Below are positions 54,141 through 64,000 of a stretch of 64,000 nt of DNA, one piece after another. The stretch covers positions 120,385,794 through 120,449,793 of the forward strand of contig NC_055991.1 in assembly GCF_018446385.1 (NCBI RefSeq), in the 5' to 3' direction. The translations under genes were made by a program, and so were the position numbers. The notes under the pieces are model-generated. The model did no database searches and was not told the origin of the DNA. It saw only the letters and a list, made by a program, of their open reading frames with translations. How positions within the stretch are numbered: position 1 is the stretch's first letter; each line of letters opens with the position of its first letter. This DNA comes from Zingiber officinale (taxonomy: Eukaryota; Streptophyta; Magnoliopsida; Zingiberales; Zingiberaceae).

Positions 54141-57100
54141 ATGTCGGGAATTCTCCGCTGGAAGAAGCTTCGCGTCGTCGCGATTCTGGCCGCTCTTAAC
54201 GCCGCCGCCAAACCCCGCTTCTCCCCCGTCTACAATATCTGCCGCCCCAATCTCCTCCGCCACGATCGCTATAAGTCGGATGGAGGCGACGCCGACGAGT
54301 TCCACATCCGCCGAATCCGCGCTGAGGCACACTGTCCCCGATGCTCCAAGCACATGGGAATTCTCTTTCCTAATCTCCCCCCGGATCTTATATCTATCGA
54401 CCGTATCGAGGAAACCGGCAGAGGGCACCGCACCGTCAACCTCTGCCCTAACTGCAAGACTCCCTACTCATTTCGCATAGACGAGCTCATCCCCCTCCAG
54501 GGAACTTTTGTGGAGATCGGCCGTGTTCCGGGCCCAGACCCGGAGAAGGAGAGGAGTGAAGGCGTCGAGCACGAGAATCGGGCCAAGAAACGGTTCTGGA
54601 AGGCTCTCGGCTCGTATTACAGCACAGGCTCTCCGGAGAATGGGTCGGAGGGTTCGACATTGCACCAATCTCTTGGGCGGCGATTAGCTCCGAATATGAA
54701 CATGCTGAGGGTAGATGGGCTCAGTGAGGTTCGCGCAGGTGATGGTTTTAGTGGCTGTGGAGGATTCAGAGCGATAGCGGGGTGGGGAGGGTCGAATTTA
54801 GGGAGGAATTTACCGACCCCTACGGAGATTTGCAAAGGGCTTGATAAGTATGTGATCGGTCAGCAGCGTGCTAAGAAGGTACCATCTTTATCTTTATTAA
54901 AACTGATATACCCTATGTTTCATCATCTCTTGAGGTCATGTTTAAGCTTAGAGTTTAGCCTTTTGCACACCATGATTCTATGAACTATTTGTAAATAAGT
55001 AATTAACTATTCATAATCTGAGAAATGCGGCTTCCACTTTTACTTGAGAACCACCCAACACATATGTCTATGGTGGCAAGGCAAATGCTGTGGCAAGGCG
55101 TTTGACAGATTAACCAAGCACCCATGGTACAAATCCCAGCTACGACGCACTGTAGGACATTGAAAAATCTGAGACATTGGCTGCTGGGCGAGGTGCCGCT
55201 TATGCTTCCGGATTTGATACCTGGATTATCAACAGAAAAAAAAACAAAAAATGGTGGCAAAGCAAATGCTACTAATACTTTTTTGGTCAGGTGGAGAATG
55301 GAACAAATCACTACCTATACACTCACTCCTCCGACCCTTTCAAGAGAGCCCTTGATGTTAGTGGCAACTAGGGTCAACAAATCATAAATTGGTGTCTCTG
55401 ATTGACCTGTTTGCTCAATTTTAACCGAGTATCACCCATCTAATAAATAAGTCAAACTCATAGCCCCAATATTGCCCATTTAATTAAAATTATATTTATC
55501 TTGATAGAATTTGTTGATATAAGTTTATAATAAATTATGAGGATGAGAGATTAGAGTTTCAACTTATGGGTTCTATATTTTCAAATTAATACTATTGATT
55601 AATACTGCGATAGTAAATATTTATAATACTAAATATTTTGAATGCCCATATAAAACTAACATTAGAAGAAATATTATGTTATGTTGCTATCATTTTTATA
55701 ATTTATATTTTATGAAGGATGTCTTAATAAGGTGGCTACTTGACGGAAATCTAAGATTATCATCTCTTGGCATAAAATCAGTTCCCATATTTCATAAGTA
55801 ATCTTCGTGGCAACATTAGATGCTTGGGAAGTTGAGGTGACTGACCCAAATAGTAATGTAGCATTCCCATGTTATATTTTCTGGAATGTTTTATATTACC
55901 ATAAACTGAATGACTTTGTTCCTTAGATTTCTATGGTATTTGGGTTGCCTTTACTATTTGCAATATGTATGAGATTCATTTGCTAAATTGTCATTTCTTA
56001 ACTTGAAGTGGAATTTCAGGTGCTTGCTGTGGGTGTATACAACCACTACAAAAGAATATATCATGCATCCTTGAAGAAAAGGTTATTAGCCTTGTTATGT
56101 ACATTAGTGGTGATTTCAGTTCTCTTTGTCATTTTTGTTAGAACCTACCCTTGTTGTAGCATAATTAAGTAAATTAGGTCCCTAATCATTTAAACTTTTG
56201 AGGTTATGATTTTCCAATGAAATGCTTATGTTGTATCATCATGAGTTCCAAACATCCTGATTCCTGGGAACTCTGCTGACATTTTCTTTGGGTGGGCATA
56301 TCTCAGTTTATCAATTTACTAAAGAAATTGAAAATCAAAGAGAATTAAAATTGTCCATGGTAAGCTTCCGAACCAAACTGAATGGAGCCAACAGATTGAT
56401 TTGGTTTAAATGTAAAAAAAAAAGTTTCTGTAACTCTTACATTAATATATTAAATTTTATTATCTTTACAGAATATTATGTAACTAATATATCCATATTG
56501 ATTCAGTTCAGTTATATTGGTTTCAAGATAGTTGTGAATCAAAACCAAAGTGAAACAAAATCTTTGTTAAGTTAAACAGAAACAATTCTCAAAATGCATA
56601 AAAAGACAATTTTGACTTTCCTTAACTATGTCCTGGTTTTTAGGTTCTGACTGTTATTTTTTTGTTATTTTTGTTCCTAGCTGTAGCCAGTTTGGTTAGG
56701 TGACCACCTAATTAAGTTTTAACAACGTAATTGATAATTTTGTCCTTTTAACTTGAAACATTACTAGCTTGTAAGAAATTGTTTGTGGTTGAATTATTGC
56801 CCAGTTCTGGAGCCAATTCAAGTAACATTTTTGTACAATCGGATGCTCATGATGAACTACTGGAATTGGAAAAAAGCAACATTCTCTTGCTGGGACCAAC
56901 TGGATCGGGTGCATGATCTACCTTTTTGTTTATACATTATTCAATGTTGGTATTTCTAAAACATACAGGGTAATTGCAAAAATGTATGTTTGGCATTACT
57001 ACTGCAAAAATGTAATTGCTTATAAAGAAACCATATTTACTGAAAGTTCTTTATTCAAAAGCTGATTAGTGTTTGGTAAACTAACTTCTTGAATTTTTCT

Positions 57101-60100
57101 GAAAAAATAGTTTTATTGCAAGTAGTGTTTGCTAACATATAATGAGAAAGTCCTTTTGGCACTATAATAACTAAGTAACAACTAGATAATTCAGTTCTAC
57201 ATTTCTGAATATAACTTTTTTAAAAAAAAATCTCTTTCCTGGTGTAACAATATTAAGATATTTTTTATAAAAAAAATTGATTTAAAGAATCAAGATTCAA
57301 CCCCTTCATTAAAATAATTGCATCTGCAAGGTAGTTTTTGGAATGCAAATGCCTATTTGCAATCTAATAAAACTTTTGAAGCTCAACACATTTGAATAAT
57401 GTGCTATGCACTTGGTTTACCTCTTAAAATTATTTGAGTTTCAAATACACTGCCAAGGACACATTATTAAGTTACTAGGACTGGTATTGAATTTCAATTC
57501 TTTTGTTGGTAATCTGGTCTATTTTATACGACAGGGAAAACCTTACTTGCTAAAACATTAGCTCGCTTCGTGAATGTACCATTTGTTATTGCAGATGCAA
57601 CATCTCTGACTCAGGCAGGTACTCTTTTCCAAATTCCCTATGTTCACCATGCTCTATATACAGATTTAGAACACTATAAAATTTGTTACTTATTCAAAAT
57701 GTTACTACTTTCTCTTATCGTTATGTGATACTTGCAACTCTGTGGTTATTTCATCTTTCAATATGGTATACCTTGTTTGTCTAACTAGTCAGGTGTTTAT
57801 CTAGGACTTGTTTCATTATCTCACATCATTAAGTTTTGTATTTTGCTCTTGTATAAATATGAGGACACTTTTTGATGTGAAGTGACTAGTAATAGTCTAA
57901 TACTACTAATATTATAGTATCTGATTATTTTCAATATTAGAAATGAGAAATATGTTTGCTGGTGTTGCATTTGATCATCAAATTTTGTATGTATGGAGTC
58001 CTAATTCTGAATTCTTATTATTTTAGTTTAATACCTTATGATACAAATGACTCTTTTACATGTAACTAGAGTTTCCTAAAATCTGATCATCATATTTTGT
58101 ATGTTTGAAGTCCTAATTTTGGATTCTTATTTTTCTAGTTACCTTATGATACAATTGTACTCTAGAAAGAAGAGGATTATTATAAGAAAATTGTGCTAAC
58201 CTTATCCAAGTATAATTCACTTGGTGTCATCTTGCATTGTCCAAGCGTAGAAGGATCCTCTTGTTGATAGTTTGTTGTATTATTATTGTCTTTCTTATCT
58301 GGAAAGTTTTTACTCTGATATATCTGAACAGGTTGAAACTGAAAGCTTGTAGTGATTTAAGAGTTGAAATATATTGCCTATCATTTTTAGATTCCTAACA
58401 CAAATAAATCCGGTTACTAGTTGATAAATTGGTTTCTGCAGATATGAGAGGGTTATTTCATTTTATTAGGGATTAAATCTGCTAATGTTCAATAAAGTTG
58501 TATTATTTCATTCAACGATCCAAGACTTAAAATTGATCATCAATCAATCTTTAAAATCTCGAGCCTTGTTGGAATTTCAGATTTTGACAGAAATAATATG
58601 GTTTTGGTAAGCATATCATACTGTGCCGGTATGATCTTGAGACATATATTATCCTTTTAGCATGGTTGAATCATATTAGTATTTATTAAATTATTAATTA
58701 CATATATTTATTTTGGTCTAATGTTAATTGCACATACTTAATTATATATTATTGAGATAATTATAATAATAATAATATTAATTAATGACAGAATTAATTA
58801 GTTATATATAATTAATTACATATAGTTCTATATATAATCAAAAGCCCCTGGGACTATGGTGCAGCGGAAGGGTGCCTAGTTGTCATACCCAAGCACTCAC
58901 GGTTCGATTCCCAGCTACGACACATTTATAGGATTTTTTTCCTCCAAATGGGACGCGCAATTAAAGGATGCTGAGTTTCTGGGCCGCCCGCCACGAGCGC
59001 TTCCCGATTTACCCTACCGGACGGTGGGAAACTTCTGTGGAGTCGGGCTAGTCGGTCCAGGTTCGACGATACCTAACTTGGTTAATCATTTTTATATATA
59101 ATCAAAACAAATACTATATATATATATATTGTAACGACCCGACCCCTCAGCCCCTTGGGCGGCCCAACTGGCGGCCCATTTGGCAGCCCCTTATATCGTC
59201 GACCGACGACCCTCTAGTACTTAGCCGGAGGTCTAGAGTTCGAATCCTGGGGAAGGCAAAAATCCACTAGACAGGGATGGGAAGACCTAGTGAGTAACGG
59301 CACGGCCGAGGGTCGTCGGTCGATGACATAAGGGGCCGCCAAATGGGCCGCCCAAGGGGCCGGGTCGTTACAATAAAAAGGCGCCTTTTTATTGTAACGA
59401 CCCGACCCATTTGGCGACCCCTTGTGTCGACGACCCTCGGTCATGCCGTTACTCACTAGGTCTTCCCACTCCTGGCCAGTGGATTTTTGCCTTCCTCAGG
59501 ATTCGAACTCTAGACCTCCAGGCTAAGTACTAGGGTTTATGAATCCTGGTAGCCAAGTGAATTAGTTCAATAAACAATTAAACATTATAATTAATACCTA
59601 ATTAAAAGAAAGAGGTGAAGTTGTAGTACAGACTATGCTATGTGATACAACTTTACACTCGTGACTTTGCCACCCCCAATTTAACTCCGTGTCTTTGATT
59701 GCATTGTCAACGAGGCCGTGACTTGGTGAAGTTGCTTCCAACACTTGGTGAAGTTACTTCCAACACTTTCTCCTTCCCAAATTTCAAGCAAATTGGCATT
59801 CCTAGGGCACTTTCCTTAGTTGCTTTGCCTTTTGTCATCAACTCCACACCTCTTCTTGTCAAAATCTTGGTTCCATTTTATGATTCCTTCCTTATCTATG
59901 CCATGGTTTAAAATCTCATACTATGTCGAGCGAAACGATCAAAGCATATTGTTCAGGTAAATTATCGAAACTCACCTTCCTCCTTCAACCGCCAATCTAT
60001 CATCGGTACTATATATCAAAACATTGGCACGATACCAACACAATATCATTCCAAGCAAAGATTGAAACTCCAACGCAATACTGAAACCTTAAGTTTAACA

Positions 60101-63100
60101 ATAGATGGTACAACTCAATATTTTAAATTTGCTGCCAACACATTTGTAATTAGATAAATGTATGTAATTCTTATTTTTCCATGTTCTATATTTAAATTTC
60201 TTTTTTTTTTTTGCATATTTTCTTTTTCTCATGTGCACCCAATATAGCTCTTTTCTTTTGAACTTTTTATCCTTTTTTGGTCATTTTTGACTGTTTTATA
60301 TACATTTTTGTGTTCTTTTAAGGTGTTTGGCTGTGTATGCTATTTATTTTTCTTTAAGAATTACATGCATTATGCTTTTGCAGGCTGGCTATGTTGGTGA
60401 GGATGTTGAATCCATATTGTACAATTTGCTTATGGTATTTTCTTTCACTATTCCTTATAACTTAGCTATGTTAAACTAATTAAATTGATGGTATTTGATT
60501 GTTAGAAGTAGTTTCAATTAGGGTACTATAATAATTATGGGAAGAAACCTTGTTTTTCATAGTCGGTATTCCAATTTATCATGACCAAGCTTGTGGGAGA
60601 TATTATTCCTATCGTTTTGGCTTATGGGAACATGTTTCACATGTACATCGCTAGTGTTAGTATGGTGCAGGAGAAAAAAAAACAAAGGAATGTGTATTAG
60701 TCCTATATACTAACATATGCCACTCTAAAAGGGCTTGAGAACCATCCTTTGTGAGTTCACTTTATCCTCATATTTTGCACTCCGTATCGTTGACGATAGC
60801 TCCACTCTGCTTCTTATTTGCCTCAAGTTGGCAATCTTTGTAGTCTAATCCTATCGGTGTAAATTTCTTTGATGTCAAACTGTCAAGGTGCATTAAATTG
60901 TGAAAATATTTTCTTGTATTCTTAATGCCTCTTTTTTTTTTAATCATGCAAATTAGTAACAATTTTAGACATGACTAAAATACTCTACGATTGAAGGGGA
61001 GCCTTGCTGCAAGCCTGCAACGGTAAAGCTGTTGTCATGTAATCTAGTGGCCATAAATTCTAGTTTCGGAAATAGTCTCTTGCAAAGCAAGGTAAGACTG
61101 CGCATAATAGATCCTTTTCCGAGATCCTCATTGGCAGGAGCTTTGTTCACCATGCTACCCTATGATTGTAGGGGAGCTTTGGTGCAACGGTAAAGTTGCT
61201 GCCATGTGACTTGGTGGTTTCAAGTCGCGAAAATAGTCTCTTGCAATGAAAGGTAAGCAGACTTGTATTGGCGGGAGCTTCATGCAACGAGCTGCCCTTA
61301 CTGAAATAATCTACCATTAACTATTTAAGGTTGATAGAGTTGGTGGAACAAATAGGAGTCCCTATAAAATTTATGAGATTTTTTACTATTTACATAGGCA
61401 GACTTTAATCAAATATGTGATCCAACTAACCTTGCTAGCATGCTTCTAATGGAAGAATTAATTGATAGGGTGAAAGCTTTGTTAGAATGAATAGGTCTTA
61501 ATCAATTGAGTTTTATTTACCCAGTCCCACATTTACCTTTTTTAGGATGGTTATTTTGATATTTATAAATACACAAATTGTATTCCCTTGATATACAATA
61601 AATTTTTTCTCTTAACTTGCGTCCAAGGCTAGCTAGTTCCCCTATAATCCCAAGTGTTTGATCCCCTCCCCTCCCCTTGCATTGTTCCTTGTTTTCTATT
61701 CTATCGTTCACTATTCTTGTTCATCTTATCAAAGTCTCTTCTCCAACCACCTTCTGGATGATTACCTGAGCTGCACAAATAATTTTCCTTTCTTAAGCCT
61801 TTACACATCATTATTTGTTTGAATTCATCTTTGTCAAGCTGCCTCTTTTGCCACCGCTTGCTAAACTAGGCTGAACTGCCTGAGCCACACACCTGCCAAA
61901 TGACAACTTTTGTTTGTCTCCTCTATTGTTTGTGTCTCCTCTATAGTAGGGCCTACACAACCAATTATTCACCCATGTACCACCACCTAGCTGCCATCTA
62001 GTAGGGCTCTCGTGATAACTCACTAGCTCTTTTGCTTAATCATAGTTCCGGATAAAGCTTGTATCCTTTGCTTTCTTTGCAGTCGAAGCATCAAAAGCTC
62101 CCTCAAGATTCCTGATGTGATTCACGCTATCACTGGTTGAGAACGATTTGCCATCCTTATTGAGAATGAGTAGAGCCAAGTCTACTTTCTGTGTAGTGCA
62201 AAACACTTAACCATTTTTCATTTTCCAATTTTCTTTCAGAAGCAATGCATTTACCCAAAAAAAAAGGGTTAAAAATACAAATAGAGAAATGTCTAAATTA
62301 ATGTTCTTTCAAGTTTTTTTTCCCTTATTTGTTACTTTCTCATCCATGATCCATGATGGTGACCTCCTCTACTAATGATCCTAAACTAAATAGTGTTCTT
62401 GGAACAAACATTAAACTTAACGATAGTACCAATATCTCTTGTGAACTCGAGCATTTGAAGTTGCTCTTGTGGCAAAAGTAATCTATCATCACTCCTTTTT
62501 GACATGGTGAAGTGTAGCTCTTACTGTTTTTATGACTTTTTATATAGAACCAACAATAGTCTCATATGCATGTTTCTTTCTGCTTTTAAAGAAATATTGG
62601 ATGCTCTTTAGGAGATGTACTTTTACAAGCAAAATATTTCGCACATATATAAGACATGCAAATAATTTTAGTTTAAAAAAAGTTAGTAATTAATTACTGC
62701 ACTTCATAGGAAGTAGGAAGAATTAACCTTATCATCCTATTTCAATGTTAATAATTTCAAGTGAAAAAATTATTGTTCAGGATAGATAATTCCTTTGATA
62801 TGATCAGTTCACAATTACTTGCTCATACCAATGTACCATCCTTGGCAAACGCCTTCGCTGGGTCCTACGTGCAACACTATCATGTACCACCTTTCTTACC
62901 CACCTAAAGCCATGGCTCACTATCAGACAAGGATGTGGAGGAAGACAGAAATGTAGATGTGTTGTTCTTTGTACCCTCTGTGTTTACTTTGGTTGCACCA
63001 ATCATCTATCAGAATGTTAATGTGTGATTGGATGACCACCCCACCACAAAAGTGGTTACAGAAGCCATCATGAACTCTTCATCTTCAGGACCACCCTGGC

Positions 63101-64000
63101 AACCATAGTAGTAACTATTAATTATTTGGAATATGAGCAACTCCAGACTACTTTAGAATTCCTCTATTGTATCAAATTTTGCTACAACCACCTCAACTAC
63201 TGGTTCTACTTTCATCATAATTGTTAGGACTTTATGGTTACATGATTATAGGGTGTTTTCATATGACAATATGACAGGTAATCACAAATTGGTTTCTATT
63301 TTTCATCTCTCCAATTTAGGGCCCTGCCTTTTTTTATTAAGATGACTTTCATATACCTGTCAAAGAAGGGTCCCTATACTCCCTCCTCTTAGTATTAGAC
63401 AATCCTTTATGTTTCAAAATTTCCTATGAATTTACTATTTATTAGTACTTATCAAATCTTGAAAATTTTTCTCTTACTCGTTATATTTTCCAGATCTGTG
63501 AATATAGAAGACAATAGGTGGGAGGTTTTGAATCTGATGGAATCTAATACTTAGATGAACAACTCTCTGTCAGTGCTGTCAGTGCTTCTTAGTCAAGGCT
63601 TTAGCTAGCACGGGCAATAGTGGTAGGAATTAAGGGGAATGTTAAAAGGTTTCTCAACCTCATCCACGTTTTTTTAGAATGTAATTTAGGTACAAATAAA
63701 ACCTTTTTTTATTTTTTTTGCATTATTGAACTGTCAAGAAGATTATTCTATTATTAAAAGTTACTCAATTATTAGGCAACTATGTTCATAAGACTGTGGA
63801 ACATGTTTGTTCAAAACAATTTTCTCCTTAGCTTCTTTTGTGATCTACATTTTCTTACTCAACATGATGTTGTTGTTATTAGTTATTAATGTTTAGATTC
63901 CTTTCTTATGCTTGCTGAAAGCTTGGTTGTACTTTTATTGGTTAGGCTGCTGACTTTGATGTTCAAGCAGCTCAACAAGGAATGGTTTACATTGATGAAG
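54141..64000 (+). CDS. CLPX: ClpX, mitochondrial-type ATP-dependent unfoldase (5' six exons, cut by window end)
   Basis: Exons: 54141-54878, 56020-56081, 56805-56908, 57535-57614, 60384-60434 and 63946-64000+, open through 363 residues. The start MSGILRWKK is basic, as in a mitochondrial presequence; an in-frame ATG at 54069 is less likely. A zinc module has C65/C68 (CPRC) and C102/C105 (CPNC). The AAA+ part begins at [17 protein letters not shown] (~228) with Walker A GPTGSGKT split between exons 3 and 4, [15 protein letters not shown] in exon 5, and Walker B GMVYIDE at the window edge. The protein unfolds substrates for the ClpP protease. Intron 4 has a GC donor. A truncated copy of exon 1 lies upstream. 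Confidence 0.93.
54879..56019 (+). other. CLPX intron 1 with a SINE-X remnant
   Basis: The remnant at about 55062-55215 contains 'acaaatcccagctacgacgcac' and 'cttccggatttgatacc', matching blocks of the SINE at 58844-59092. No gene is seen; the ORF at 55003-55311 (-) is chance. Confidence 0.6.
58844..59092 (+). mobile_element. tRNA-derived SINE, family X, with 15-bp target duplication
   Basis: The A-box-like TGGTGCAGCGG (58858-58868) and B box GGTTCGATTCC (58901-58911) are typical of tRNA-derived SINEs. The body has 'ccgcccgccacgagcgcttcc'. The 15 bases tatatataatcaaaa flank both ends exactly (58829-58843, 59093-59107). The perfect duplication means a young insertion, in the sense strand of CLPX. 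Confidence 0.85.
59130..59372. mobile_element. Foldback-type element with TGTAACGACCCG / CGGGTCGTTACA ends
   Basis: The ends are inverted repeats of ~80 bp (59130-59213 against 59290-59372, sharing cccttgggcggccc and ccatttggc blocks). The middle contains a B-box-like agttcgaatcctgg. No clear target duplication. The first ten bases equal the termini of solo LTR J. Confidence 0.55.
59214..59533. repeat. Long head-to-head palindrome in CLPX intron 4
   Basis: Left arm 59214-59382 and right arm 59383-59533 are reverse complements with small gaps, meeting with no loop. The central 44 bp (59361-59404, centred on ggcgcc) is a perfect palindrome. Shared blocks include ctagtacttagcc, gaggtctagagttcgaatcc, ggcaaaaatccact and gacctagtgagtaacggca. 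The transcribed intron would fold into a hairpin of about 150 bp. Confidence 0.9.
60994..61160 (+). mobile_element. Au-type SINE, copy 1 (CLPX intron 5)
   Basis: The consensus blocks of plant Au SINEs are readable: ggggagccttg, caacggtaaagctgttgtcatgt, atagtctcttgcaaagcaaggtaaga, ctgcgcataatagatcc and gcaggagctttgttcac..tgctaccct. A six-base-scale insertion (caagcctg) disturbs the A-box region. Confidence 0.75.
61170..61299 (+). mobile_element. Au-type SINE, copy 2 (CLPX intron 5)
   Basis: It begins ggggagctttggtgcaacggtaaag and continues gttgctgccatgtgactt, atagtctcttgcaatgaaagg and gcgggagcttcatgcaac..gctgccctt. The segment with 'tgcgtacaatagaccc' is deleted. It follows copy 1 by about 10 bp in the same orientation. 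Confidence 0.78.

Larger units (their letters stand above)
57615..60383 (+). other. CLPX intron 4 (GC-AG)
   Basis: 2.77 kb. Exon 4 ends CTCAG and the intron starts GCAGGT, since only this junction keeps the conserved [11 protein letters not shown] frame with exon 5. Using the nearby GT (57619) would put a stop into exon 5. It holds the SINE and the large palindrome described separately. Confidence 0.75.
60435..63945 (+). other. CLPX intron 5
   Basis: 3.5 kb. It contains two Au-type SINEs and otherwise unassigned AT-rich sequence. Stretches at 61830-62170 and 62820-63110 are more GC-rich and may be decayed transposon coding sequence, but no domain could be recognised. Confidence 0.7.

Noticed and set aside
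59214-59456. Minus-strand ORF in the CLPX palindrome
   Set aside because: It comes from the GC-rich inverted repeat and has no domain.
61811-62170. Possible transposon gag or transposase remnants in CLPX intron 5
   Set aside because: Short gene-like stretches on the minus strand could not be linked to any known domain.

Overview
This window is nuclear DNA of a flowering plant. The genes have short exons with GT-AG introns and plant-type products: Aux/IAA, mitochondrial ClpX, NAA50 and bHLH. The long spaces between them are filled with LTR retrotransposons primed from initiator tRNA-Met, plus SINEs and hAT-like elements. The style of the repeats suggests a large-genome monocot (my guess is Zingiberales-like), but nothing here proves that.

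Positions 1-34.3 kb are almost entirely nested retrotransposons. A gypsy-type LTR fragment (1 to ~1450) is followed by a 5'-truncated Ty1/copia element (element I, ~1500-10241). The 3' LTR of element I is split by a 3.4-kb solo LTR (J, 6103-9546, target duplication CTTCA). Next comes composite element F (10550-34282). Both of its outer ends are flanked by TGATC, so everything between them entered later or is F itself. Inside F lie: a gag-only element A (+, 11380-15312, duplication CCTTG); a 5'-truncated tandem copia unit B (15492-25501); a solo LTR E (26393-31655, duplication CAATG) that carries a second gag-only element D (-, 26627-30606, duplication GTGGT); and a solo LTR G inside F's own 3' LTR.

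From 34.3 kb the DNA becomes genic. In order these are: a hAT-like element (34298-34803); an intact five-exon Aux/IAA gene (37097-39613) with two auxin-response-type sites upstream; an older third gag-only element H (40526-44166); a NAA50 acetyltransferase pseudogene (44438-46838); a conserved but unrecognised minus-strand gene with six clean exons (47701-48650); an inverted pair of SINEs; a truncated duplicate of CLPX exon 1 (50822-51196); a bHLH exon remnant; a second hAT-like element (53351-53945); and the 5' six exons of CLPX (54141 to the window end). The CLPX introns hold SINEs, two tandem Au-type SINEs and a head-to-head palindrome about 320 bp long.

The most interesting material is in the retroelements. 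A gag-only family is present three times. Two copies share the same in-frame stop. Their U3 regions carry short palindromes set at ~21-bp intervals. A 45-bp motif in their internal region recurs at 89% identity in the LTR of the otherwise unrelated element B. All element families, boundaries and exon models were read by eye, without database comparison.
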